From Patella vulgata (lineage: Eukaryota > Mollusca > Gastropoda > Patellidae), in contig NC_065882.2 in assembly GCF_932274485.2 (NCBI RefSeq), positions 63,091,431 to 63,155,430 of the forward strand: DNA of 64,000 nucleotides, read 5' to 3'. Below the pieces are notes generated by a model. The model made no database searches. It was not told where the DNA came from and saw only the letters and a program-made list of their open reading frames with translations. A program made the translations under genes and the position numbers. This document shows, one piece after another, positions 26,201-37,299 of the stretch; within the stretch, counting starts at the first letter, position 1, and the number at the start of each line of letters is the position of its first letter.

Positions 26201-29034
26201 ATATTCGAACATCTTTTTTAAATCGGATAATAATTGTGACCTCTAGAGGTGTCCACATGCTAAAAAAAGTGATTTTTTGTACAATCAGGGGCCATAATCC
26301 ATGAAGCTATGGTCCGATACATGCCAATATCGAAAGGAAGAGAGAGAGAGAGAGTTTAACATCCACTCAACACAAACTAGATCATTTCGGGACTTACATA
26401 CGGCACAATTTTATTTCAATAATTATATTGCTAGTAGGGGCCTTTTGCACAACCCACAAGGTTAGGAAGGCGACCCTACTCCTTGTCACATACAAGCTTG
26501 GGATCAGAGATAAAGAAAGTGTTAGGCCAAAGAGCACATAAGATTACAATAGTTAAATATACATTTCAATGAGGTTTCTCTGGTGAATCTAGTAAAATGA
26601 AGTCTTTTTGTGTAAGGAGATAAACTAGCTAGAAAAAAATTAGCTTTGACTACATTAAAGGACTTCCTTTTCCTGCTAAACAGGATGAATTTGTTTACCA
26701 TGTTTGATTATCTCACTCTCTAATAACTCTCTTCCCTCTTTTACTGATTGATCTCGACTATATGTCTCTTCATTCTCCATCATCCAGTTGACAAAATTAT
26801 AACCAGTGAAAGCATCTCGATATAATCGTCCAGAATCGTTAAAATCTTTCATTATATCACTTCTTTTTCTTATTCTACAAAATATTCAAAATAAAGGTCT
26901 TATTTACAAAATAATATGTCCTTCTGAAATAATAAAAACAAATTTGCAGTCAAAATAAATATACAACTATGTATATACATTTTATTTGTATAAAATTACA
27001 TTTTATTTGTATAAAATTAACATTTTATTTGTATAAAATTAACATTTTATTTGTATAAAATTTAATTTATATTTGTATAAAATTTACTTTTTTTTGTATA
27101 AAATTTGCTTTTTATCTGTATAAAATTTGCTTTTTATCTGTACAAAATTAACTTTTTTTTGCATAAAGTTAACTTGTTATCTGTATTAAATTAAATTTGT
27201 ATTTGTATAAAATTTACCTTTTAACCATAGAAATATATACTGTATATATTTCTATGTTTTAACCTACTAACATCTTAAAATTCATCTGCATAAAATGTAC
27301 TTATTAGCATAAAATATTATCTTATCCTAATAAAACTTACTTCTGATAGACACGAAGACCTGTATAAAAAGATCGTAAATCCCTGTCTATGGAGTAAGTA
27401 TTGTCATCTCGACGAAATCTGTAGAATAATTTCTCATCTTTAAATAGGTGATCATCACAAACTACAATCAAATATTCAAAATAAAAACAGGATGTTTTCA
27501 CTACCGGTAGTCAGTTTTGCAAGTCTGGATTAAGACGGGTAACCCATTTATATAGACTAATAATACTTATACAACATGCTCAAAAGCTGAAAAGAGGTGA
27601 TTTTTATTGCCAATGTGAACCATATACACACAAATGCTTTCAATACCACACTGAGGTCTTTAACAGGTACCCCATATCCCATTGTATGTGCTAAATTTAA
27701 AATCATTGTTAACAAATGCCACAGAGCAATTTTGGACCAGGAACTGGACCCCAACTGCTACTCATCTCGTTCTTCTTCTTGGAGGCAACACTTCCTGGTC
27801 CGTATAGTATGAACCCTGTACTAAGCTCTAAAAGTAATAAAGTGAACAAATAATTTTATTCTGCTCAATGCATAATATTTAAAAAAATGATATTCAGAAA
27901 TTTGTGCTGTATAATGTTCACATGGTTTCACAAGTCTGAACAAGTAACTCTAAAATTTGCAATCAAAACATGTCAAATGAACAAACTATGTGAATTTGAA
28001 AACAATTGACAAGTAGGCCTACTGAAAAAAGTTTCATGAACCAATTGAGGCAGATGACAACATTAAATGTGGATGTATAAGAATGATAATTTCTGATTTT
28101 TAAAAGCAAATGCACATTAATTTTAGTAGAAAACTTCCCAATTTAAGGACTATAAATTGGCAGAAATATAAGATTTGAGCAAAAATTATTTTTTGATATT
28201 GAAAGAAAAACTAACCATGGTGGATTATGTGATTTTCTTGTAATGTTCTCATGGCTGTAACAGCAGCCTCCCTTGAATGTATATGCCTTGATTTCAGCAA
28301 CCAATCCACAACTTCTTGTCCAACAAAACATGATTTATATGTACGTAAATGGTACTTTCTATTGCCAATCAAACCTTGAGCCCCCATTTCAAATCTAGAT
28401 TATAAAAATTTACAGTTGAAGTTGTTAATACTCAAATTCAAACCATAAAAGTATATTATTTGGTTTATTTTTGAAATCCTCGCTAGTAGTAAATGGGTTG
28501 GCAACTTTAAAACTAACCAGCAATACCATTAATCCCCAAGTACACCTACTGGAGAGAGAGAGAGAGAGAGAGAGAGAGTTTAACATCCACTCAACACAAA
28601 CTAGGTCATCTCGGGAGTAACATATGGTTAAATTTTATTTCATTAAATTGCTTGTGTATAGGGGTCTTTAGCAGTGGGGGGCACCAGAGGACCTGGAGAA
28701 AACTCACGAGTTGGACAGGCGACCCTACACCTTGTCAGGTAGAAGTGGGGAATCGAAATCATGCCAATGACAGACCTTATGATCCAATGCGCACACGTTA
28801 ACAATTCGGCCACCCAACCATTCAATACCGTACCACAAAAAACATGAAAAATGAAATTAATTTGCATGCAAACTTTTCAAATTTTGAAGAGAAAGCCCTG
28901 GTCAATGCTATTTATATATGGCCTTAAACTTAGTATATAAAAGTACAAAATAACCATAATTACCTGAGTTGTTCTCCTATCAGGAAAATTTCTGGTTTTG
29001 TTGACGATGTGGATTTTGTTCTAATTCTCTGCAT
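20250..29034 (-). CDS. DEPTOR: DEP domain-containing mTOR-interacting protein (DEPTOR)
   Basis: DEPTOR binds mTOR and restrains mTORC1 and mTORC2. Nine exons on the minus strand, from the 5' end: 28964-29034, 28216-28394, 27341-27461, 26699-26874, 25681-25842, 23871-24020, 23505-23575, 21955-22059 and 20250-20378. They total 1164 nt, 387 residues plus stop, against 409 in human. The start is the ATG at 29034, with an in-frame TGA four codons upstream. Domain order matches the family: DEP1 about residues 20-110 (KYHLRTYKSCFVGQEVVDWL), DEP2 about 125-215 (GYNFVNWMMENEE), a Ser-rich linker about 220-300, then a PDZ domain about 305-387 (GIGYGFVIRG, LDPNGPAAAAG). The loop HHVCDDHLFKDEKLFYRFRR is nearly that of human DEPTOR. 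It lies downstream of TAF2 on the same strand and is convergent with SELENOI. Its introns carry a Harbinger-like element, SINEs and a 146-bp tandem array. Confidence 0.95.
20498..21740. mobile_element. Harbinger-like non-autonomous element, TAA target duplication
   Basis: GGCTACACAAAATAAATGTC at the left and, inverted from the right, GGCAACACAAATAAAATAAG; both continue TTGTTTCTCGGGC. TAA lies on both sides (20495-20497, 21741-21743), the 3-bp duplication of the PIF/Harbinger group. No transposase is coded. It fills most of the last DEPTOR intron. Confidence 0.72.
22189..22276. repeat. Perfect-stem hairpin
   Basis: GTTAACAGGTTTAA pairs with TTAAACCTGTTAAC over 14 bp across a loop of about 30 nt. 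Weaker outer pairing runs from TATAGCA to TGCTATA. It abuts the target duplication of the neighbouring SINE-2. Intronic in DEPTOR. Confidence 0.6.
22289..22628 (-). repeat. SINE-2 copy with 13-bp target-site duplication
   Basis: Minus-strand SINE-2 with ATTTC tail and tRNA-like head. AAATGACTTGTAA flanks both sides (22276-22288, 22629-22641). The body lacks a short piece present in the 56003 copy. In a DEPTOR intron. Confidence 0.9.
22915..23135. repeat. Degenerate tandem repeat
   Basis: Loose repeats of GGTTGTTATA(C/T)(G/C)CCACA, GTAAAGGTTATAAT and CTGTACTA(G/A). Unit length is uneven. In a DEPTOR intron. Confidence 0.4.
24298..25579. mobile_element. Tandem-repeat element with TGTCCCCCGCC ends
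   Basis: TGTCCCCCGCC at 24298 is inverted as GGCGGGGGACA ending at 25579. The same right-end motif also occurs near 24570-24580 and 24717-24727. A (GACGGACA)-type run precedes two of the right ends. The centre is a 146-bp satellite array. It resembles tandem-repeat-bearing Helitron-like elements of molluscs. In a DEPTOR intron. Confidence 0.6.
24611..25485. repeat. Array of six repeats, about 146 bp each
   Basis: Units start near 24611, 24761, 24909, 25055, 25196 and 25342 (spacing 150, 148, 146, 141, 146). Each begins with CAACCAATCAAATTGCTTAT and continues GCGGAAAATGCTCATC. The later units are almost identical and the first two diverged. Confidence 0.88.
26200..26337 (-). mobile_element. 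Helentron-like fragment
   Basis: Plus strand shows TTTAAATCGGATAATAATTG, GTACAATCAGGGGCCATAAT and GCCAATATCGAAAGGAA, the reverse of the 40627-42684 unit. A SINE-1 copy follows directly at 26338. Confidence 0.65.
26338..26510 (-). repeat. SINE-1 copy, head lost
   Basis: GA-rich tail on the plus strand, then TTTAACATCCACTCAACACA, CTAGATCATTTCGGGAC and AGGCGACCCTACTCCTTGTC. The middle is shortened and the tRNA-like head absent. In a DEPTOR intron. Confidence 0.8.
26978..27215. repeat. AT-rich minisatellite, 20-22 bp unit
   Basis: About ten copies of ATTTTATTTGTATAAAATTA with decay toward the right. In a DEPTOR intron. Confidence 0.8.
27226..27256. repeat. 31-bp perfect hairpin
   Basis: CATAGAAATATATA and TATATATTTCTATG are perfect inverse arms around a 3-base centre. 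TTTTAAC flanks it on both sides, like a small target duplication. Confidence 0.55.
28556..28822 (-). repeat. SINE-1 copy
   Basis: Long GA run (the TC tail on the minus strand), TTTAACATCCACTCAACACA, GGCGACCCTACACCTTGTCA, B box (GGGGAATCGAAATC on plus) and head (TAACAATTCGGCCACCCAAC). Target duplication unclear. In the first DEPTOR intron. Confidence 0.85.
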
Positions 29035-30268
29035 TTTAAATACTCATGTACATGTAGTACAGTAATTGGGTAAAAATTTCCTTCCAAGTTCATTCAACTA
29101 TCACCAATGTAATCCAAATGTGTGTCAATATCACAGGAAACATTTATATGACAATCACTGCAGATAAAATAAATACAAATGATAATGTCTTAAGCATATT
29201 GTCAAATATTGCACATACAATTTTTGCCGGATTTAAACGCCCGCCAACAATAAAACTGGTTGATATAATAAATATCACAAAAAAATATTACAAAAAAACT
29301 CTGAATAAAACATTTTTCTTTCAGTAAAAATCCACACAATTCTATATCCACTTGATAAAGATGTTTTTAAATGAAAAGGCCAATGTATAATTTCCAACTT
29401 ATAATGTCTGCATTTTAAAACCACTGATAAGATATTTCATTGTTTTTAAACTTCCAGTTATCAATTGCGATTTTGTTTGACATAGATGACCTTATCAGTT
29501 ATATTCAATATATCATGAACTGTGACCTATTGATATTTGATATTAAAGCCCCTCACCCAATCCCCCTTGTCTTATAAAGAATCCAGACCACTGCACCAAT
29601 AAAAAGGATCTATTTTTAAACTTAAAGTGATAACAAGTGCATTTATATGTTAAATATCAGAAATTACTTCCTTATCCCATTATTGAATCATTTCCTAATC
29701 TTCAATACATCAATTCTTACACAAAATACATATACTGGTAATAATTTTGTGTTAATTTCAGTTTAAACATAAATTTGTCATAATATATGAACCCAAATGT
29801 CAATGTAGATCTAAAATCATTATCAACAATATCTGTAGAAATGTTTTTTAAAAAATCCACTATGAACTATGTTGCAAGCTTTACACATAAAAGTACAATT
29901 GGAAAGATAATTTACAATATAAAATTTTGAAATTCAAATGAACAATGAACAATTTCAACAAGTTTTAAAAAATTGATGTTGAGGAACGTCTGTCCTATAT
30001 CGAGTTCACAAGATATTAAATAATGTGTGAATATCTGTAATCAAAAAAGTTGGGATTACGATTAAGGCCCCTATGAACAATCCTACCAGGTTTTGTCCGA
30101 TATTGTGTTCATGAAGTCAACTCTGAAGTCAGACACATCTGTTGAAAATGAATTCGAACTTCTTAATCCAAAATAGTTAATTTAGTAGCCTAGTTATCAG
30201 AAATAATTAATATTTGATAGGCTTCTTTTTAGCACTAACATGTAGAGGCAATCAAATGATAAGTTTGG

Positions 30269-30570
30269 AGGAGCCACGGTAGCTAAGTGAGTAAGACACT
30301 GGTTCGCTAGCCTGGAGGTCGCGGGTTGGCTCCCAGTGTTGTCCGAGAAAGTTCATCAGGATTTTCCGGCAGCTGTCTAGTTGTTTGGATGAGACGAAAA
30401 AGCGAGGCATGCACATAAAACATCCCTTGGCAGTTTGATTTTGATATAAGAGAAGGCCGTAGTGCTGCTGGCCAGGCAAAATTTCCCTCATAGCACACTG
30501 CATGGTGAATGCCCGTCTCCATTAGCCCAGTCGGAGCAGAATAGTAGGACGATAAACCCCATTTCATTTC
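30269..30570 (+). repeat. SINE-2 copy with 13-bp target-site duplication
   Basis: Head AGGAGCCACGGTAGCTAAGT, body TTGTCCGAGAAAGTTCATCA, 3' end AGTAGGACGATAAACCCCAT and an ATTTC tail. ATGATAAGTTTGG flanks both sides (30256-30268, 30571-30583). The body is shorter than in the 56003 copy. Confidence 0.9.
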
Positions 30571-31582
30571 ATGATAAGTTTGGCTGTTCTGCGAAAATGA
30601 CCAAGGGCAGTAACTGTCAGAGTAGTTATCATTCACTTATAAATACACATAATGTACATACAAATGTCTAAAGTGTCCAGAAAAGAATCTATATAATCAA
30701 AGGCAATAACACTAAACATTAATCATCAAAAAGTGTTAAATTCTAAAAGTATCTTTCTCTCTCTCATTAACATATAAACACTGTGTATTAATTTCATGTC
30801 AATAAATGATAACTTCAGCTTATAGAGCATCCACAAGATACTTTGAAATGATCAGGGGCAATAATCCTGACAATAATTATTGAGAATTGCTGAAAATCTA
30901 CAGAATATAAAATTCAAAAAGATTTTAATTTAAGCCTCTACAGTGTCCATAATCAATTAAGACTGACGGGTGGACACACAGGGGTGTACTGGTACAACCG
31001 CAATACAAATCACACTTTGCCTTGAATAATGTGTAGGTCAGATACGGTATTAATACTTATATAGCCAAGACTATTGGGATTCAAATGATTTGATGAATTT
31101 TCCTCTTTAAATATCTATATAAGATATCAATATTATAATTAGGTTGGGTACGATATCAATATAGGTCACTAATTCAATATATTAATCTACATTAAAATAT
31201 CTAAAGTAAACAACAGACAACAATATGTCATCATAGACGTATATTTCACAACATCATACTCACCTAACCATCCCTTTCACAACATCATCCTCATCTACCA
31301 GATTAATATCTTAACTATCCCTTTTAGAGTTAGATGAAAATTTCTCTCACCCAATTTACAGCTAGGGAGACAATTGTACAATATGTTTTAGCCATGTTAT
31401 CCATCGAACTAAAATTCAGTTCTAACAAAGGCTACATAAAAGGTCAAAGTCCATATCTTCTAAACTTAGACACATCTTAGACAAATTCTCTCCAAAATAC
31501 TTTTTCAAAACGGAGGTAGACATTGACCAGAAGATTTAAATATAAGAGGCAGTTTAATGGAGTCAGGGTTTTGTTATTATTA

Positions 31583-31812
31583 ACATCCTACGTTTCAGTG
31601 ATGTGCTATGAAGGATACAGGAAATTTGGCCTGGACAATGGCGCTTAACGTAGATGCCAATGATGGCATTTTATGGCAAGCTCCCCTCCCTGCACCACTC
31701 ACATTATAGGGGTAGAGCTCAACGGAAAATCCTAAAGAACTTTCTCAGCGAACACCCAGACACCTGAGACCTTCTGGTTAGTGACCGAGCACCTTACACC
31801 ACAACTTGCGTA
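31583..31812 (-). repeat. Diverged SINE-2 copy
   Basis: It shows AACATCCTACGTTTCAGTGA, GTGCTATGAAGGA, CGGAAAATCCTAAAGAACTT and a decayed head (ACTTGCGTAATG). Confidence 0.55.
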
Positions 31813-33005
31813 ATGTTGACTTGTGCTTTTTTAGCAGGAGCTTCTGTATTCAATGTTTGGTGTCAAACTATTTTTGACAAGTTGTTCAAATCGGTTGAGA
31901 ATCATCAAAATATATTGGGTTTCTACTGTTGTGTAGTTTAAAATGGTCCATTTAGTTCAGATAAAGAGTGTTGGGTTTAAAACTGATTACTTTCACTAGT
32001 TAAGTAATTATTAAATTATGCCATAATAGGAACCAGAAACATTAAATTCAGAAACTCCCACTAAAACAGCACAATTAAATGATACCTAAGTTGTAGTGTT
32101 ACCAACTAAGCTACCATACATGTAGCTTGCGCTGAACAGATTTTTTGGGAAGCTAAATAATACCAAAATGCCATTATTTATAGATGGTAATCATCAGTCC
32201 AAAGGGCCCCTCCTAAATGCCAACATGGGTAAAGACTGAATTTGGCTGTATTTTGGCCTTGGATTGATTCATGGGCCCAAAATTTTGCAATCAAGCAAAT
32301 AGAACAGGTTCCTCAATGTTGTGTTATGCTCATTTCAAAAATAATCAATTAAATTAAAGTAACATATTTCAGATGATTTATTACCTGACAAATCAATGAG
32401 TTAAAACACATGATAATAAAATTAGGTTTATACTGCCTATCATCTCAAAACAAAACAATTATTATCTAGAAGTTATTCATACTTAAATCATATAATACTT
32501 ATCACTAATCAAATTTTCTCAAAGCAGTATGAAATAATCTTAACCTCATCCACTCATTCTTTTCAGAAAGCATGCATACATCATGTAGTGTTTTGAATAC
32601 AGTGCTTGAAACAAAATATTGCTCACTTAAATCAGTTTGTATTTTTTAATCAGCAAACAACATTAAAACTGATCATCTGTCATAAAAAGTATGGATTGTT
32701 ATTCCTTGCTGGGCTTTCATATAAGCAATAAAGAAATAAAAAAGAAAGTTTTAGGACAGCAATTGACTTATTCTTTTCAAATTAAGTGGAGCTGTCTTTT
32801 ATTAGCTCTTTTCCCTTTTTTTTAACACTGTAATTTTAATATTTCTCAATTAGAATACACCAATGAAAACAATAACAAAACAACTGATTACTTCTGTGAA
32901 AACCAAATAGTACTTAAGAATATTTGTAAACACAGATCAAGCAATGACTTACAATTAAATGTTACATAATTCTCATACACAACAGTTAAATTATTCTTTG
33001 TAACT

Positions 33006-36000
33006 TTACATAACTTCAAATTCGGGGGATGAAGGGGGACTTTTTAGAGTAGTTAAAGGGGCCAGATTACTGTTTGATTGTTCACTTTCTCTTTGTTCTG
33101 AACTAGCGCGATCTTTGGACATTTTTTCTTCATCTCGTGATTTATCATGTCTATGTTTATGCTTGTGTTTGTGTTTATTCTTTTTCTTCTTCTTTTTTGA
33201 TTTATGCGACTTGCTGGAACTCTCTCCACTCATCAAAGGAACAGAGCCAACTGGTGTCCGAGACAAGTCCAACGGAAGGGGTGTACTAGGTCCAGACAAA
33301 TTACACAGAATATCAACAGACTGGCTGCTTTGTGCTGCCGGTGTTGCCACTGACTGTGAAGACTGACTATGTGTTGGAGAACTGGAATCTTCGCTGAGAT
33401 GGCTTCTATCATCTTGAGCTTCACTTGGCTGTTTCTGAATGACCTTCGACTTTTGACCCTCTTCATCTAATTTAATCTGCTTAGATGGATTTGATTCAGA
33501 AGCTTGAGAATTATCCATACTTCCTGCACGAACAAATTCAACAAATGAAGACTCAAACTTGGACTTTACCTCTAGAAGGGGTGAATCTGCTTTCCTTTTC
33601 TGACCAGATTTCTCAACATCTGTTCCAAATGCAGCTCGCTTGACATTTTCTTCTACTTCTAGTTCGTCCTCAAACATCTGGTCCTGAAGTTTCTCTGGAA
33701 CCACTGACGGATTCAACATAGTTGTTCTTTGCTTGAGATTAAGAACCATCATATTTTCTGGAATGGGTAAACAAAAGGGTCGAGTACGGCCATACAGTGT
33801 GTGGTATAGGTCTGTGACGCCACATCTGAGACGACTGTCCGAACACAAGAGAGAGTTCATCAAATTCCACAACCTGTCCACTAATTCTGTAGTATTCATG
33901 GGGCTGTACTCACCTTTTTTGAAAGGTGGGTTGTCTACGAACATCATCAAGACAGTATGACGAATAAACGGATCGGGATCATACTCTACCAAATCCAATA
34001 ACCAATCAAACATAATCTGATTTGATTCAGATCGAACAAAATCAACCAAACATGATAAAGCAGCAACACGAACATCACGGAAAACACCATATGTTGCGTA
34101 ACACTGGAATATTTCAGAATCATTGGGTAGATGGCCATATTTCTGCATTGTTCTAATTAATTTGATACAACTGACTGTTACAGTGTGTCGATAACAAGGG
34201 AGAAGTTTCTCCAGATTCAGACATCGGGTACATTCTTCTAAGATCAATTTCATGTCTGCGCTAAGATATTCTGTACTAATACCCTGACTTGAGACAGTTA
34301 CCGTAGCAACTGCTGGTGTGATGGTCAGACTCAGCGCCTCAATTAATGCAGCCCTGTAATAATTATCTGAATACTTATTCTTACTGTTGTCATTGTACTT
34401 GAACAAATCCATCAGAAATTTCATTACTTCCATTGGACATATATTGTGAATATTTCTCAGTCTTGCCATTGCTTTTGGCATCGTTTTCAGCAAATAATAA
34501 TGCTGAAAGTTGTTGAAATTGTTTTGACGAATGATGGATGGACAAGAATGAGATCCAAATGTTTTCCTAAATATGGTCATCATTGCTGGAGGCCCTGCCC
34601 AATTACTAACCATAGAGTTCGCTACACTAGCCAAACATTCACATGCATCAAGTCTAATTCTGTAGTAACAAGAGTCGTTTTCAATAGTGTCAGTTAAAGC
34701 AAGCCGTGTTGCTGGTGTTCCATACTTGTATAGAGCATCAATTGCCTCTTTCTGTGCAACAACATCGCGTTCATAACGTAACTGATACTGCCACATGTAA
34801 TCTGGCTGCTCCCAAGCACACTGACGTAAAGTATTCAATTCAGGGTCGACTCTGAGCCATAAAACTGGAGAATCAGCATCCATGGCACTAAGATCCATAT
34901 CAACCTCTTCTCCGGTCATCAATGGAATCTTTTTCTTCTTATTTCTACGACTTTTGGAATGACATGTAATTTCAAATTTAGTTTTATTTTCCTCAATTTT
35001 AAACGTGTGATTAAACGATCCATCTAATTCTTGAATAGTTACTGTAAGCGGCCCAACATATTTCAACGCACCTTTCACACTGTTATCTTGCTTGATCTCA
35101 AGTTCAACAACATTCCGTTTACGATTGAAAACAAAGTTACCATAAAATCGCGCACATCCACTTTGGTAAACCCATTGTTCTAGAAACGGCAAGATGTCCT
35201 TCCCAGTTACGGTGGAGATGATCTTTGAGAAGGAACTTGTTGATAAAAGCATATTCACCCAGGTGTTACTAACATATTTTTGTTGCGATGCATTGTAAGC
35301 TAAGGACAGTAGCTTATTTAAGGCCTGAAGCAATAACTCTGTTCCAATTCGAAATTCTAAAATTCTCATAACTAACATTGCCTTTTGGCTGAACATGGTT
35401 GCATGCCGTGGAGAAACTGTGTGGGAATTTTTAGCAGAGAAATGTAGGTTTGATTCTTTTTTTGTTGGATCAAGGACAATTCCACCAACTTTATTTTCAT
35501 GCTCAGAGACTTCCTTAAGCTTTCGTGCAATAACATATCGGAACTCATTGTTACCAAACGTTTTTTTGATGAACAGCATAGAAAGATACCCAGCGATACC
35601 TTTGGGTAACCATGCATCTGACCAAGTATGCATAGATATAAATGTACCAAAAAACTGCTGTGCTACTGCTTTTGCCATAAGTGTTCTTGTCATAAAAGTC
35701 TGATCAATGATGCGAGAGGAGTGCAGAAGATTTGTGCTGAATATTGTCATGGTGGCATATGACATTGCATCTGCATAACTTTCATCAACAAAAACTTGTT
35801 TGTAGTAAGAATATGGATAACGACTTGATAATAATTCTTCATAGAATTCAAAAGCTTCATGGATATAACTTGTCGTATGTTTAAGGATTCCACTCAAATG
35901 TGGAAGACAAAAATGAGTAACTTCATGCATGTTTGGATCTACGAAAATCTCAAAAGGACCAATAGCAATAGCGATGTTTGGAGCACTGACAGGTGTAGAC

Positions 36001-36677
36001 ATGTAATAATGAAAAGTTTTCTTCATAAGACATGGACTATAGACAGCCTCAATCAAGTCCCCACACGATACAGCTGTCATATCACGATCCACTGTTATTT
36101 CAATTTTCCAGGTACACGGTTCACAATAAGAATCAATGCAAGGAAACCAGAGTCTGGAGGAGTTTTCATGGCCATAGGTGAACATGTGTGCTCCAATATC
36201 TGCCATGTCACCAGACATTTCAGGTACAACGAAATGAATTCCGCCTTTTGGATCTTCCAAAGAATATTCAATACACAATCGAAATGGACGCAGTTCAGCA
36301 ATCAGTGGGTGTGTCTCTGGAGGTAATTTAATTGTAACTTCCCCATTTACACTGTCTGCATCTACAGCACTCATTGCAGACAAGTGACAATTTTGGAAAA
36401 AGTCCAGATTCCTTTGCTTGGCTTCACCCTGGCAAATTTCTTGTGTTGGGTCATTGTAGAGGAAAGCTGCTTCCCATTGGTCATTTATGCAGATGCGATA
36501 AATACGACCTTGTTTAAAATTGATTTTTAAACGTTTCAAATCTGCACGAAGTGGATGAATGGTCAGATCAACATAACCAATAATAGATTTCTTCTCAAAG
36601 TTCACTCCTGTTAGACAGATTTTCTGATGAGATAGTTTATAGGGTCTTTGATTATCAGTTTTGTTGTCCTTCTTCAT
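33006..36677 (-). CDS. TAF2: Transcription initiation factor TFIID subunit 2 (TAF2), single exon
   Basis: TAF2 is a TFIID subunit that contacts the Initiator element of core promoters with TAF1. The 1223-codon frame is unbroken and aligns end to end with human TAF2 (about 1199 residues). It begins with RPYKLSHQKICL, followed by the M1-aminopeptidase-like beta and catalytic-like domains (WFPCIDSYCEPCTWK), the conserved stretch around HSKSRRNKKKKIPLM, and a long HEAT-like helical region. The tail is Lys/His-rich (about residues 1160-1190), as in human TAF2. The zinc site of true aminopeptidases is gone: HExxH is KAVAQ at residues 336-340 and the later NEG is PKG, as expected for a non-enzymatic TAF2. 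The start is the first ATG of the frame. Vertebrate TAF2 has many introns; none is needed here. It is divergent from DSCC1, 631 bp away. Confidence 0.97.
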   Translation of the reverse strand: MKKDNKTDNQRPYKLSHQKICLTGVNFEKKSIIGYVDLTIHPLRADLKRLKINFKQGRIYRICINDQWEAAFLYNDPTQEICQGEAKQRNLDFFQNCHLSAMSAVDADSVNGEVTIKLPPETHPLIAELRPFRLCIEYSLEDPKGGIHFVVPEMSGDMADIGAHMFTYGHENSSRLWFPCIDSYCEPCTWKIEITVDRDMTAVSCGDLIEAVYSPCLMKKTFHYYMSTPVSAPNIAIAIGPFEIFVDPNMHEVTHFCLPHLSGILKHTTSYIHEAFEFYEELLSSRYPYSYYKQVFVDESYADAMSYATMTIFSTNLLHSSRIIDQTFMTRTLMAKAVAQQFFGTFISMHTWSDAWLPKGIAGYLSMLFIKKTFGNNEFRYVIARKLKEVSEHENKVGGIVLDPTKKESNLHFSAKNSHTVSPRHATMFSQKAMLVMRILEFRIGTELLLQALNKLLSLAYNASQQKYVSNTWVNMLLSTSSFSKIISTVTGKDILPFLEQWVYQSGCARFYGNFVFNRKRNVVELEIKQDNSVKGALKYVGPLTVTIQELDGSFNHTFKIEENKTKFEITCHSKSRRNKKKKIPLMTGEEVDMDLSAMDADSPVLWLRVDPELNTLRQCAWEQPDYMWQYQLRYERDVVAQKEAIDALYKYGTPATRLALTDTIENDSCYYRIRLDACECLASVANSMVSNWAGPPAMMTIFRKTFGSHSCPSIIRQNNFNNFQHYYLLKTMPKAMARLRNIHNICPMEVMKFLMDLFKYNDNSKNKYSDNYYRAALIEALSLTITPAVATVTVSSQGISTEYLSADMKLILEECTRCLNLEKLLPCYRHTVTVSCIKLIRTMQKYGHLPNDSEIFQCYATYGVFRDVRVAALSCLVDFVRSESNQIMFDWLLDLVEYDPDPFIRHTVLMMFVDNPPFKKGEYSPMNTTELVDRLWNLMNSLLCSDSRLRCGVTDLYHTLYGRTRPFCLPIPENMMVLNLKQRTTMLNPSVVPEKLQDQMFEDELEVEENVKRAAFGTDVEKSGQKRKADSPLLEVKSKFESSFVEFVRAGSMDNSQASESNPSKQIKLDEEGQKSKVIQKQPSEAQDDRSHLSEDSSSPTHSQSSQSVATPAAQSSQSVDILCNLSGPSTPLPLDLSRTPVGSVPLMSGESSSKSHKSKKKKKKNKHKHKHKHRHDKSRDEEKMSKDRASSEQRESEQSNSNLAPLTTLKSPPSSPEFEVM

Positions 36678-37017
36678 GATGGGAGTGAAAATAAAAACCC
36701 TTTAGTATTAGTAGACACGTTAAATTATCCCTCGATGGGCAGCATGATTTTGACTGCAGCCCAGACAGTCAGTCAGCACTGCAGGGACCAGACAGGCTAA
36801 TGAATATACTGGAACTGGACCTTCATATATGATATATGTACATCATGCGTAGGTTCATTTCAACGTTTAGATATTATATTATTGTCCTTTGTTGATAATT
36901 TCTGAATGTTGTACAACCTATATTATTGTTTAAATGTTTATTTTTTTCTGTCTCAAGTGTGGTGTTTACATTTTGCCGGTAAAACTCACACGCTTCGTGG
37001 CGCTACAAACGGTCAAT

Positions 37018-37025
37018 CCGGAAGT
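37018..37025 (+). promoter_or_regulatory. ETS/GABP-type site CCGGAAGT
   Basis: A perfect CCGGAAGT lies in the TAF2/DSCC1 divergent promoter, 341 bp upstream of the TAF2 start codon and 284 bp upstream of that of DSCC1. ETS-family sites are typical of TATA-less bidirectional animal promoters. Binding is inferred. Confidence 0.45.
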
Positions 37026-37299
37026 CAAAACATTAACACGGGCCTACGAATCTTCGCATCAACTTATAAGTATCTGGATGTATCTTTGTAATTAACATAT
37101 AAACGATAAACAGACATACAAATTTGGTCTGTAGCTCTATCAATAATATGAGATTTTACAGATTATTGAAAATTAATTCAACTTCATTCGGACAACATAT
37201 ATTGTCAATTTCTTAACTCGAAGTGCCGAGTATTTAGACTCAGTTACCCAGACCAAAAGTAATCTGGGCAACAGAGACTACTGCTTATTACAAAAATAC

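Larger units (their letters stand above)
29035..33005. other. Intergenic stretch between TAF2 and DEPTOR
   Basis: 3.97 kb without a supported exon. It holds the DEPTOR upstream region and the TAF2 3' UTR. There is a SINE-2 copy at 30269-30570 and an old one at 31583-31812. A minus-strand AATAAA about 210 bp after the TAF2 stop (TTTATT near 32794) is a plausible poly(A) signal. Confidence 0.6.

Noticed and set aside
33006-36677. TAF2 as a processed retrocopy
   Set aside because: It sits between its usual neighbours and there is no poly(A) run or target duplication at its ends.
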